DNA of 64,000 nucleotides from Acanthosepion esculentum. Taxonomy: Eukaryota; Mollusca; Cephalopoda; Sepiida; Sepiidae. Location: positions 47,654,696-47,718,695 of the forward strand of contig OZ038508.1 of assembly GCA_964036315.1 (NCBI GenBank), read 5' to 3'. The notes beneath the pieces were generated by a model. It did not search any database and was not told where the DNA came from. It saw nothing but the letters and a program-made list of their open reading frames with translations. The translations under genes were made by a program, and so were the position numbers. Of the stretch, positions 33,711 through 43,937 are shown one piece after another (position 1 is the stretch's first letter; the number at the start of each line of letters is the position of its first letter).

Positions 33711-35222
33711 TTAGGGTTGTTTATCTGCTTTGAACATGGCTGGGGTTAGGATACCAACAGCCTCTCCCATAGACCCATGGCCCATCTCATTCTTGATGGT
33801 ACCGTCTTCGGAGATTCCGCCGATATCCCACGGGAAAGTCAGTTTTAGAGCTCTATAAAGGGAGGGGTGAACAAAAACCGGGACCCTCCCTGCACAAAAT
33901 TGCTTCATCTTCTTCAGCTTCTCATTTTGCACTATGGCTATTGGCGGAGTCATGTTGAACGATGTAATGGCTTCGTCCACCATAGACCAAATTGATTTAG
34001 CCCCCGCTTCCGATCTAATCACAGTTAATACCCTTTGGGCATTAGGGAAATTTCCGGGATCTTCTATGTCTTTCTCCCCAAATTGCATAATAGATAAAAG
34101 GTATTTAAGGCTTTTGATTCTGTTTCCATAGTCTCTCGCCTTTTCCGCTTGTAGGGGAGATATTTTACATATGTCAGTGCCTGGATTAAAAATGTGCTTT
34201 GGTTTCTTCTATTTATCAGCAGCATCTTGTGTAGGGCTTCTGGGTCTTTTGGTAACTGGAGGGGGTAATTTGGAAGATTTAGAGGGTGAAGGACTGGGAG
34301 TGTGGCGAGGATTACTGGGATGTCTAAAAGGGCTGGGGTCTCTACTGAGAGGGATTTGGGACTGGGTACGAGAAGTGGAAGGGGTGGCCGGAGAAGGCTT
34401 CACTCTGGAGAGAGGGGTTGAGGGACATGAAGTAGGAGGAATAGGGTTGGAGGATGTGGAACGAGTGGTCATCTTTTTAGGGGGAGACTTGACTGGAGAA
34501 GAGGGTTGAGGTGACTGCAAAGAGGCGGATGTTTTTGCCGGGGATTTTTTCTGTTTTCGCTGGTCGTCTATTTGTTTTTTCAACTGTTTCAGTTTTTCCG
34601 CTTTTTCATATGACGGTTCATATTTTTTCTTTTGATCATCACACGTTAAAGAGGTTGGGGCGTCGCCCTTGCTGTTGATAGAGGGAGTGGGACTGTGTGT
34701 GTCTTTAGTCCCCGAGGCTTCAGGGGACTGAGGACCCGCTGGCTGACGCTTCCCCCTGACCCTGCCAACTACCTGCCATTCCCCTTCTTCCCCCTTCTTA
34801 GCCGCAGAAGCGGTGGAAGAGGGCTCTTCGGGGGATGGGGGCTTTGATGGTGACCCAACCGGGGGAACAACCTCTCCGGTCCCGGCAGCTGACATGCCCA
34901 TTACAGGCGCGGCGGTTTTTGGAGACTCGGTCAGAGGGGGAGTTTGGTCGTTAGTGACCTGAGTCCCAGAGGCCTTCTTCTCTGGGCAGGAAGAGGAGAG
35001 ATGACCAGTCACTCCGCACTTCCAGCAGGCTGGTTTACGGCCGGTCACTGAGGTCAATCCAGTTGGGGACGGGGCTGAAGGCCTTTCTATTGAGCATCAT
35101 ATCGAAGCTCCATCCCCCAGTCAGGCTATCGCAAGAAGCGGCCAATATATCACCGTATTGTGCTAGGAAAGCTGCGAGGTGTTTTCCGATAACCTGAGGA
35201 GGGACCTCGTATACGGCTACAC
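33711..35222 (-). pseudogene. LINE ORF1, CCHC protein
   Basis: The 5' part (35222-35070) reads TSVAVYEVPPQVIGKHLAAF then LAQYGDILAASCDSL, resembling an RRM-like half. A frameshift near 35060 leads into CWKCGVTGHLSSSC (C-x2-C-x4-H-x4-C) at about 35020, a knuckle that should bind element RNA. A long Pro/Ser/Lys-rich tail follows. An in-frame TAG at 34209 interrupts it, but the same frame continues (KKPKHIFNPGTDICKISPLQ...) to a TAA at 33711. The N terminus is missing by 5' truncation. About 500 residues in all. Confidence 0.7.
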
Positions 35223-35469
35223 TGGTGGTTTTAAGTTGCCTTTTTCGTGATTTTGAATTCAGAGTTGTCTTTCTCCCTTTTAGGACATGGGTAACAATGA
35301 CTCTCCACAGTCTCCTTCTATAGATTACCTGTGAATTGCTATCTATTCCTGGGAAAGATAGTGGATTGGTTTTACGTTGGCTTTATCGTGATTTTGAATT
35401 CAGAGTTGTCTTTCTCCCTTTTAGGACATGAGTGACCATGACTCTCCACAGATTCCGTCTATAGATTAC
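35223..35469. repeat. 141-bp minisatellite, left part
   Basis: About 1.75 units (TAGATTACCTGTGAATTGCT at 35321, GGTTTTA(A/C)GTTG, TCTTTCTCCCTTTTAGGACA). ATTAC recurs at 35324 and 35465, exactly 141 bases apart. The gypsy element begins right after the second. The LINE truncation point lies at the other edge. Confidence 0.9.
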
Positions 35470-35739
35470 TGTTGTGGTAGGATCCACCTAATTTGCATAG
35501 TGGAGTATCGACTATATAAATACGGTTGGTTCCGGGAAGACATGAGAGGCGAATCAAGAGATTCAACTAGAGACTCTGACTGACTGCGACTTAGTCAACA
35601 CATTCTTCAGGAACGGTCTTCCCAGGAATATACAAAAGCCTATATGTAAATATTGTGTACACTTTCTTGTTTCAATACATTTTGTTCTAAGTACATTTTG
35701 TGTTGCATTATTATTCCATGCATTAGTCAAGTTTAAACA
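35470..35739 (+). repeat. 5' LTR
   Basis: 270 bases, TG...CA. Contains ATTTGCAT (about 35490, an octamer-like site) and a TATA-like CTATATAAATA (about 35512). It differs from the 3' LTR by roughly a dozen substitutions and by a 16-base tandem duplication (TACATTTTGTTCTAAG) near 35680. Confidence 0.92.
35511..35523 (+). promoter_or_regulatory. TATA-like box in the 5' LTR
   Basis: ACTATATAAATA, about 45 bases inside the LTR and preserved in the 3' LTR as well. Function is inferred from position and consensus. Confidence 0.5.
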
Positions 35740-35760
35740 ATAGCGACGAAGTAGAAAGAA
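35740..35760 (+). other. Putative primer-binding site
   Basis: ATAGCGACGAAGTAGAAAG starts right after the LTR. The GCGACGA core resembles primer sites of Mag-type gypsy elements; the tRNA was not identified. Confidence 0.35.
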
Positions 35761-36408
35761 CCATACGAAAAAAAAGAATTAATAATTGAGAGTTTTCAAC
35801 AATTGGGACAAGTCATTGAAGAACCCAGGCTGAAAAAAAATTATGAATTAAAAGTCCAATATTTAACGTAACGACGAAGGATTCTTAATTTCTGGATATG
35901 TAGAACTCGTTAAAGGACGACTAAGCATAAAGGAACGTTCACTCAGAAAAATTTGAAAAGTGTCGTAAACGAATAACGGTGATTTTAAATTGAAAAATTA
36001 TCTACAACGAGACACCCGCTAAAAAGAAAAAAAACTGGCCGACTACAAAACATGCATGGAATTAAAAGGCGCACAAATACACCGTGTCGACTTTGAAAGG
36101 TAACGAACTTTAAAAAATTATTTTTTTTGTTTGTTCAACAATATAGTGACGAATTACCTCTGATAATAAAATCAGAAGTTGTCATTAAAATACGCGAACA
36201 GAAGTCGAAAACGAAAAAAAAAGTCCGACGGTCTCTGTTCACAAAAAAAAATAAATACCAAAGTTGATTATCACGGGCGTGAATGTAAAAGCAAGACAGA
36301 AAATTAAAAAGTCGTACGTTGTTTCGATTTTCTGGTCAGCTTATATGATATCCGTGGATACACAGATTAAAAGTATATTCTTTGTTGCATGAACACTATC
36401 AGCTAAAA
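35761..36408 (+). other. Gypsy leader, non-coding
   Basis: A-rich sequence between the primer site and gag with no credible frame. Confidence 0.6.
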
Positions 36409-37188
36409 ATGGATGAATTATCCAAAGCCATATCACAGTTTGCCTTATTAATAAGGGAACAACATATAGCACAGCAAAAATATCAAGAAAAGCAAGATGA
36501 AAGACAGCAAATATATCAAGAAAAGCAAGATGAAAGACAGCAAAAATATCAAGAACAGCAAGAGGAAAGACTTTTAGAAATTCAAAAGTTAACACTGGAG
36601 AAATTAAACAACTGTCAGGCAAATGAGGGAAATTCTTCATATTCTAATAACATCATATTTAATTCGCTAGAAATTTTCAACTATGTGCCAGACAAAGAAA
36701 ACACTTTTGAAGCGTACTTTAAACGATATGAAGATATTTTCTACACAGACTGTGAAAACTGGTCGAATTCAAGAAAAGTCAGTCTATTACTAAGAAGGCT
36801 AGGTACAGCAGAAAATAGCAAATTTGTAGATTTTATTCTACCGAGAAAAACAACTGAATTGGAATTTTCGGAAACAGTGAAATTGCTAAAAGGGCTGTTT
36901 GGAGCAAATATGTCGCTTTGGCATAAGCGATGGTTATGCATGAATGTCTCTAAATCCGACGATCAGGATTACTTAACATATGCATCTATAGTGAATAGAC
37001 ATTGTGACAATTTCAGATTGGCAGAGATTACGGTTGAAGAATTCAAGTGTTTAATTTTTGCTCAAGGACTGGTATCCAGTAAGAGTGCCGAAATAAGACG
37101 TAGAGTTTTGTCTAAACGCGAATCTGAACAAAACCTTACCCTGCAAAAGTTAGCAGAGGAGTGTCAACGGGCCGTAAGTTTAAAGTAA
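36409..37188 (+). pseudogene. Gypsy gag (capsid-type) with 11-residue repeats
   Basis: The first ATG in frame is at 36409 (MDELSKAISQ); the open frame reaches further upstream without ATG. About 259 residues. Residues 25-62 hold three 11-residue repeats (YQEKQDERQQI/K, YQEQQEERLLE), a likely coiled coil. The rest resembles retrotransposon gag (FNYVPDKENTFEAYFKRYED, FVDFILPRKT, LKGLFGANMSLWHKR). The frame stops at 37186. The nucleocapsid knuckle follows in another frame. Confidence 0.75.
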
Positions 37189-37339
37189 GAGTCTCAAAAT
37201 ATCGAAGAAGCTGGCATTGCTTATATTAAAAAAATAAAAAACAGTCAAATTACCCATCAGCAAAAAATTGGAGTAAAAATTCGGCGTATTTTAAAAATAG
37301 ACAAGAAAAATTAAATAAAAAGAACGAGGATGGAAAAAA

Positions 37340-37511
37340 GGTCCCACCATATAATTGCAGACGTTGTAACGAAAGACACTGGGAGGTAAATCGCCCATAT
37401 AGAAATAAAAAAGGTTTCGTGTGCCACAAGAATGGTCACAAAGGATCGTGTTGTAAAACGAAAAAATTCAAGAGCCGAATTAGACAAACAAATTCGAATA
37501 TCAAATCAGAT
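37340..37511 (+). pseudogene. Gag zinc-knuckle region, degraded
   Basis: In the pol frame: NCRRCNERHWEVNRPYRN, then GFVCHKNGHKGSCC. The spacing is that of two CCHC knuckles, but a cysteine position reads Arg in the first and Gly in the second. A TGA at 37512 separates it from protease. The frame change from gag lies in the A-rich stretch 37190-37330. Confidence 0.6.
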
Positions 37512-37517
37512 TGAGAT

Positions 37518-38711
37518 TTGAGGAAATATGTGACTACTGGAATATTTAAAAGGAATATCAAATTTCAACTCGATTCGGGTTCAGATTTAACAATAATGAA
37601 CTATAAAACATGGAAAATTTTAAAAAGGCCTACAATAATGAAGTCAACGAAACTCGTTCGAACGGTAACTGGAAAGGAAATTAACTTCGAAGGCGAGGTT
37701 GTACTTCCCATGAAATTGAACGGGATCGTTAAAAAAATAAAAGTTTTCATTCTGAAAAATGGAGAAAACTCGATAGGTACAGATTTTATTGAAACATTCG
37801 AATTGTGGGATAAAGCGTTAAACTCATTCTGCAGAAAAGTAGAAAGTAATACGCAAACAAGACAGGGCATTAAAGATAAATTAAAGAAAAAGTTTCCGGA
37901 AACCTTCACACCTGGTCTTGGAAGATGTAACAAGTTTGAAGCTAAATTTGAATTAGAGGAAAATACTATGCTAATTTTTAAAAAGAAACGTAACGTGCTT
38001 TTCGCAAGTGTAGAGAAAATTAACGAAGAACTTGAGAGGTTGGAAAAAATGGGAATTATTTCGAAAGTAGAATCTAATTCATGGGCTGCGCCGATTGTGT
38101 GCATAAAAAAGAAATCAAGCCAAATCAGAGTCTGCGTTGATTTTTCGACAGGGTTGAACTCGGTAATTAAGGACTACCATTACCCGTTACCGAGTCCGGA
38201 GGAGATTTTTAACAAGCTAAATGGCGGAGTGATATTTTCAAAAATCGACTTATCAGATGCCTATCTCCAAATTCCCGTCGAAGAGGAATGTTCGAAGTTA
38301 CTAGGGATAAACACGCATAGAGTGTTATTCAGGTACAACAGGCTTCCTTTTGGTATTAAAGTGGCACCAGCCATTTTTCAACAAGCTATGGACGTCATGT
38401 TGAATGATTTAGACTTTGCGTGTGCCTACTTAGATGACATCATAGTAAGGAGTGCAAACGTCGACGAACATCGAGAGCACCTCAATCAAGTATTTAAAAA
38501 GATTCAGGACTTTGGATTTAAAGTCAAAGAATCAAAGTGCGAATTTGGTTTGGAGGAAATTAAGTATTTAGGTCACATAATCAACAAAAATGGCAGATTT
38601 CCAGATCCGGAAAGGTCCATTGCAATTAGAGACATGCCGACGCCCACTAATGTGGCGACGTTACAGAGTTTTCTGGGGCTCACAAACTATTATCAAGCGT
38701 TCATTAAATGA
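37518..38711 (+). pseudogene. Gypsy pol: protease and reverse transcriptase
   Basis: Open for 397 codons. Aspartic protease active site FQLDSGSDLTIM at about residue 17. RT begins after ERLEKMGII; motifs RVCVDFSTGLNSVIKDYHYP (about 210), VIFSKIDLSDAYLQIPV (about 245, first catalytic Asp), RLPFGIKVAPAIFQQAMDVM (about 280), CAYLDDIIV (about 303, Asp pair) and KYLGHIIN. Both active sites are intact. It follows TGA 37512 and ends at TGA 38709 inside the RT/RNase H linker. Confidence 0.88.
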
Positions 38712-39255
38712 ATGTACAATCTAAGAGCTCCGTTGAATGAACTACTAAAAAAAGACAAGGCATGGGAATGGACGGTAGAATGTCAGAAATCCTTTGATGA
38801 AATAAAGAAAATGCTTACGTCCGACCTCTTTTTAACCCATTACAATCCAAAACTTTATATTGTAGTGGCAAGTGACGCTAGTTCACACGGGGTAGGAGCG
38901 TGTATTCAACACATAATGCCAGATGGTTCTAGAAAACTAATTGCACATGCTTCGAGAGCATTACTCCCAGGAGAACGAAGTTACTCACATAATAGAAAAA
39001 GTGGCGCTGAGTATCGTTTTTGCCATAACAAAATTTCATAGATACATCTACGGCAGACATTTTATGTTAGAAACGGATCATAAACCTCTGATCACTATTT
39101 TTGGTTCAAAGAAAGGGTTACCCGTTTATACGGCAAATCGACTGTTAAGATGGGGAACCATTCTTCTCAATTATGATTTTCACATAAAGCACCTATCATC
39201 CAAAAATATAATTCATGCGGATATTTTATCAAGACTCGTACCGAGTCAAGAATAA
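38712..39255 (+). pseudogene. Gypsy RNase H
   Basis: The same frame resumes after the TGA (LRAPLNELLKKDKAWEW, YIVVASDASSHGVGACIQ). A frame change near 38990 moves the rest to the next frame (KVALSIVFAITKFHRYIYGR, FMLETDHKPL, IIHADILSRL). The Asp residues of ASDAS and ETDHKPL fit the RNase H active site; the frame break removes function. A TAA at 39253 separates it from integrase. Confidence 0.82.
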
Positions 39256-40377
39256 AGATTCGAAGAATCAATTATTGCAAATATCAGAGCAGATTATGTG
39301 GTGAAAAGCATGGTAAACAACATTGTAAGAGAGCTACCGGTTACATCAAAGGAAATCAAAAAAGAAGCTGAAAGCGATGATTTCATATTAGAAATAAAAA
39401 GCAAAATGGTAGCAAATGACCAAAAAGTGCAGGAGATTTATTCAATATGTGACGGAATTTTATTATATGGTGAGAGAGTAGTAGTACCAAAAAAGTTGCA
39501 GAAAAGAATCCTACGGGACTTTCATATGGGTCACCCGGGGATTAATAGAACAAAAAGCTTAATGCGAAGCTTTGTATATTGGAAAGGAATGGATGTGGAT
39601 ATCGAAAACATGGTTCATCGATGTAAAGGGTGTGCGTTAGCAGCTAAGGCACCACCTATAGTACACAAACCATGGCCAAAGACGGATCATCCGTGGGAAA
39701 GATTACACATTGATTTCGCTGGTCCAGTAGAAGATTATTACTACTTAACAGTGGTAGATAGCTTTACAAAATGGCCGGAAGTACTACGCTGCAAAAAGCC
39801 TACGTCCAATACCACAACAACTTTTTTGCATGAACTATTTGCACGGTTCGGTGTGCCAGAGTGTATTGTGAGTGACAATGGTACACAATTCACTTCTGAA
39901 GAATTTAAGTAATTTTGTGAGTTATATCAAATTAACCACATAACGACGCCACCGTATCATCCGAGATCCAATGGACTCGCAGAAAGATTTGTCGATACGG
40001 TAAAGCGCCCTCTGAAGAAAGCCTCAGGAGTTCCAACGGAAAAGGCGCTTCAGCAATTCCTACAAGTATACAGAATCACGCCAAACCAGAGAACACAAGC
40101 AAACATGGCACCAGCTGAACTAATGTTCGCTAGGAAAATTAAGTCAGTGTTTGACAAGCTTTTGCCAGGAAAAAATAGAGTAAAGAATACTATGTATACA
40201 GCTAGAAAAAGATACACCGTCGGAGAGAAGGTGTTTTTCAAGTGCTACAGAAACAACCTTGAGTTCTGGGAGCGAGGCATAGTGGACAAGAGAATCAGTG
40301 ACCTGTTTTACATAATTAAAGGGCCGAAGAATACTCATAAAAGGCATCAGAACCAACTTAAAAATGTTACGTTCTAG
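39256..40377 (+). pseudogene. Gypsy integrase and C-terminal domain
   Basis: The frame from 39256 is continuous with the RNase H tail after TAA 39253. Zinc-binding HHCC: FHMGHPGINRTK...CKGCA (about 39525-39640). The DDE core has Asp in HIDFAGP (about 39712), Asp in IVSDNGTQF (about 39870), and Glu in SNGLAERF (about 39975). TAA at 39910 interrupts the core between the second Asp and the Glu. The C-terminal part (VGEKVFFKCYRNNLEFWERG, RHQNQLK) ends at TAG 40375. It would insert element cDNA; it cannot as it stands. Confidence 0.85.
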
Positions 40378-40658
40378 AGCATCAAGAGAGTATACCGGAT
40401 GAGGAGGAAGATTCCATTGATGTAATGTATGATATTTTTCAAGTAGAACCTCCGCAGAATACACCTGAACCGAGAAGATCCGGTAGGAAACGAAAGTTCA
40501 CGGACCCATTGAACGTGAATCCAAACCGAAAAAGTTATTAAAATTAAGCGGATTGACATATACATATGAAGTATGCAAATGGGATCTACAAAGAAATAGC
40601 CATAATCATCATCCCATATAGGAAGCCAGTTTGAAATCCAAACGGGATTCCAAGGCTT

Positions 40659-40667
40659 GGGAGGGGG
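40659..40667 (+). other. Polypurine tract
   Basis: GGGAGGGGG directly before the 3' LTR. Confidence 0.7.
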
Positions 40668-40921
40668 TGTTGTGGTAGGATCCACCTAATTTGCATATTG
40701 GAGTACCGACTATATAAATATGGTTGGTACCGGGAAGATATGAGAGGCGAATCAAGAGATTCAACTAGAGACTCTGCCCGACTGCGACTTAGTCAACACA
40801 TTCTTCAGGAACGGTCTTCCCAGGAATATACAAAAGCCTATATGTAAATATTTTTTACATTATCTTGTTTCAGTACATTTTGTGTTGCATTATTATTCTA
40901 TGCATTAGTCAAGTTTCAACA
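40668..40921 (+). repeat. 3' LTR
   Basis: 254 bases, TGTTGTGG...CAACA, shorter than the 5' LTR mainly by the 16-base duplication there. Followed by the ATTAC duplicate. Confidence 0.92.
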
Positions 40922-41580
40922 ATTACCTGTGAATTGCCATCTATTCCTGGGAAAGATAGTGGAGTTGTTTTAAGTTGGCTTTTTCGTGATTTTGATTTCA
41001 GAGTTGTCTTTCTCCCTTTTAGGACATGGGTGACAATGACTCTCCACAAATTCCTTCTATAGATTACCTGTGAATTGCTATTTATTCCTGGGAAAGATAG
41101 TGGATTGGTTTTAAGTTGGCTTTTTCGTGATTTTGAATTCAGAGTTGTCTTTCTCCCTTTTAGGACATGAGTGACCATGACTCTCCACAGATTCACTCTA
41201 TAGATTACCTGTGAATTGCTATCTATTCCTGGAAAAGATAGTAGAGTGGTTTTAAGTTGGCTTTTCGTGATTTTGAATTCAGCGTTGTCTTTCTCCCTTT
41301 TAGGACATGGGTGACCATGACTCTCCACAGTTTCCTTCTATAGATTTCCTGTGAATTGCTATCTATTCCTGGGAAAGATAGTGGAGTGGTTTTAAGTTGG
41401 CTTTTTTGTGATTTTGAATTCAGAGTTGTCTTTCTCCATTTTAGGACATGGGTGACCATGACTCTCCACAGTCTCCTTCTATAGATTTCCTGTGAATTGA
41501 TATCTATTCCATGGGAAAGATAGTGGAGTGGTTTTCTGTTGCCTTCTTCGTGTTTTTGTCATTCAGAGTTGCCTTTGGGA
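40922..41580. repeat. 141-bp minisatellite, right part
   Basis: Unit starts at 40922, 41063, 41204, 41344 and 41485: period 141 (once 140). Because 141 is a multiple of three, the reverse strand keeps long open frames with 47-residue repeats; this is a by-product of the period. The last unit decays after 41530. Confidence 0.93.
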
Positions 41581-42060
41581 CATGAGTGGTCAGGTCTCTT
41601 CACATAATATTTTTATTTATTATCTCCAAACTGCCATCTATTCGTGAAATATAGTGGAGTAGTTTCCTTTACATTTCACCAAATTTTGAATTTTTCCTTC
41701 TATTAGATTGGTTGTTATCGAAGCCTAGTGAGCACAAGTCACACTTATATTTAACCTATAGATACGCTGGTAGAATTGATGGATTCATGCATTTCCCAAG
41801 GGCATATTTACTAAAATAAACAGAACAAATTGACCCCAAATTTGAACTTCGCTCGCCGCTACAAATTACCCCGCTTGTCTCCGCAGTTTATCGAACTACC
41901 TTTAAATTGGAATAAAGGAAAAACAAAATATTAAAATGTAATAGTTTTTTGTTTTTTTTATATAATAGTCTTCGTTTTGGTGAAGTTATTAAATCAAAAA
42001 TTGCCTCATTATTCATTTCTATCTAGTACTTTTCTACATTTTGTTTATGTTAGGTTTTTG
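41581..42060. repeat. Diverged minisatellite and associated flank
   Basis: Continues with degraded unit phrases (ACATGAGTGG, AACTGCCATCTATTCGTGAA) and then a flank (TGCATTTCCCAAGGGC, AATTTGAACT) shared with 46930-47105. No gene. Confidence 0.55.
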
Positions 42061-42420
42061 TTTGGTTTGTTTTGGTTTGTTTTACGGCATATCAACCTCA
42101 ATGGGTCATTTAATGCCAACCTTTTTTTGGGTGGGGGGTAATGTTTTTGTTTTGTCAAAAATCCATTTCTGTTAATACTTTTTTCTCAAAAATATATAGC
42201 TGGCAACATTATTTTTTCAAAAATGTATTGCTGGTAATATTATTTTTCAAAGACGTATAGCTGGATATATTATTTTTTCAAAAACGTATAGCTGGTAATA
42301 TTTTTTCAAAAACGTATAGCTGGCAACATTATTTTCTCAAAAACGTTGTTGGACGCAGTTTATTGTCTTACCCAAGACGCGGATGTAGTTTATCATCATA
42401 CCCAGGACGCATATTAAGTT
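42061..42420 (+). repeat. Composite repeat family K copy
   Basis: TTTTACGGCATATCAACCTC, then degenerate units around AAAAACGTATAGCTGGTAAT, then TTATCATCATACCCAGGACG. Same order as 20205-20790 but shorter. Confidence 0.7.
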
Positions 42421-43004
42421 TTATATCACGACTTAGGTACTTATACTGTAAGAGAGCAGCATGGATCAAGCGTAGAATAAAAATAACATCGTTATGAAAT
42501 ATATTCACATTCCCTTCCCTTGGGAATCTGACACGGCGTGAAAACGGTTGAACAATTACACTACAAATATTTCACAAGTTGGCCTCATTCAAATTCGCCA
42601 TAACTTTACAACTCAACGAAGTCGAATTTATTATTTCCCCAAGTAGTGTTAAACGGGAAAAATGGAAAGCGTTGTCATACTCATTAGTTTTTATTAGTAT
42701 TTCTTTCAGTTTATTTAATGTTGCTTGTCAACTCCTCATAATTCTGATGGTGTCTTTTTTCCCGTATCTTTCTGGTTCTATCTACATTCATTGTTACTAA
42801 GACAAATATTTCTGGCATCATCAAGAATTTGACAAGTTCAGAAAAAAAATCTATACGCTGGAGTACGGCTTTCACAAGTATCGGAATCTTATCGCTTAAC
42901 ACTCACGACCCATAAAAGCGTTTCATTTATCATCCCCCCCCCCAAAAAAAAACTGCTGAATATGATACCTGAAAGAAGAGAGGATACAGAAATCGAGAAT
43001 CACA
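42421..43004. other. Spacer, nothing recognised
   Basis: A 73-codon frame at 42579-42800 has a hydrophobic stretch but no other support. A C10A9 homopolymer pair lies at about 42931. Confidence 0.45.
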
Positions 43005-43215
43005 ATCTACATTTTGGTGTAATGGATATTGGAGAGTCGAGTTCGAATCCCAGTCGAGTTTGTTGCATACACATACGAGCGAATACACTCGGGAACGATA
43101 TGATTTCATCCCTTCTCCTCCAGCTATGCGTTAAATAGTAAGGCAGTCTGGTCCAACGAGTTTTGTTAGCAAACAGGCTACCATAGAAAGGAATGGAAAC
43201 TTCTTGAGAGGAGGG
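43005..43215 (+). mobile_element. SINE family B copy
   Basis: GAGTCGAGTTCGAATCCCAG (B box, about 43033), CTCGGGAACGATATG, AGCTATGCGTTAAATAGTAA, and AACAGGCTACC. The head is truncated. Confidence 0.65.
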
Positions 43216-43421
43216 AACTTTTCATGAATCGAAAGACATTTAACTGAAGAATTACTAGGAAGAATCGTCCGAAATTTGTTGATGCATATCCTTTGAATTA
43301 TTCAAATTTGATTCTTATAGACGCTATTACTAGAAAGACGTGTCAACGATGTATATTCTGGACTTCTTCAGATGTATTTAAAAATATACTTGCTCAGACA
43401 CAGCATACTAAGACATATCTG

Positions 43422-43542
<121 letters not shown>

Positions 43543-43735
43543 GGAAACTGTCATTCACTCCTGAAGTTCACTGCTACTAAAAAGAAGGGATTTTTTCTTC
43601 TGATGATGGGCATACCTCCTAGTTGAGGTAGCTAATTGAAATAATAATACAAAATATATTAATTTACAACCCAGTGTGTCTGAAAATTTTAATTTTTTAA
43701 TATATTTAATGTTCAAAATATACATACATGCACAG

Positions 43736-43772
<37 letters not shown>
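43736..43772. repeat. (AT)n microsatellite
   Basis: About 36 bases of alternating AT. Confidence 0.9.
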
Positions 43773-43774
<2 letters not shown>

Positions 43775-43937
43775 CTTGATCCAGCTTCTAATAGCTCCAG
43801 TTGGGGCGGATTGGTGATAGTAGTCGTGGCTCCCGGGGACACACTCCTATGGTTACAGAGAATCTCAGTTGGGTTCCGCCACGGAATAATGTGAGTGACC
43901 GGCGCTATATCGAGTCTGATTTGCTACCTCTTCGTCA

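Larger units (their letters stand above)
29500..35222 (-). mobile_element. L1/Tx1-like LINE, 5'-truncated, nearly complete
   Basis: On the reverse strand: ORF1 (35222-33711), 12 bases, ORF2 (33698-30246) with AP-type endonuclease, RT and C-terminal knuckle, then a long 3' UTR. The 5' edge lies where ORF1 sequence meets the 141-bp minisatellite (about 35222). The 3' end is not sharply defined; I place it near 29500, where an M module begins. The endonuclease type and C-x2-C-x8-H-x4-C end suggest the L1/Tx1 group. GC content is visibly higher than in flanking DNA. At least four frame breaks make it inactive. Confidence 0.75.
35465..40926 (+). mobile_element. Ty3/gypsy LTR retrotransposon, complete ends, decayed coding
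   Basis: The element runs 35470-40921 between two ATTAC copies (35465-35469 and 40922-40926), a 5-bp target duplication. LTRs start TGTTGTGG and end AACA. Order: 5' LTR, primer-site region, gag, protease, RT, RNase H, integrase, polypurine tract, 3' LTR. Protease-RT-RNaseH-integrase order defines Ty3/gypsy. Stops at 37512, 38709, 39253 and 39910 and frame changes near 37200 and 38990 inactivate it. No envelope frame was seen. It split a 141-bp minisatellite unit. Confidence 0.92.

Noticed and set aside
34171..34509. 112-codon Gly/Leu-rich forward frame
   Set aside because: It is the antisense shadow of the Pro/Ser-rich LINE ORF1.
40909..41459. Repeat protein of 47-residue units
   Set aside because: It results from a 141-bp tandem period; a 140-bp unit breaks the frame, and no start or context supports a gene.
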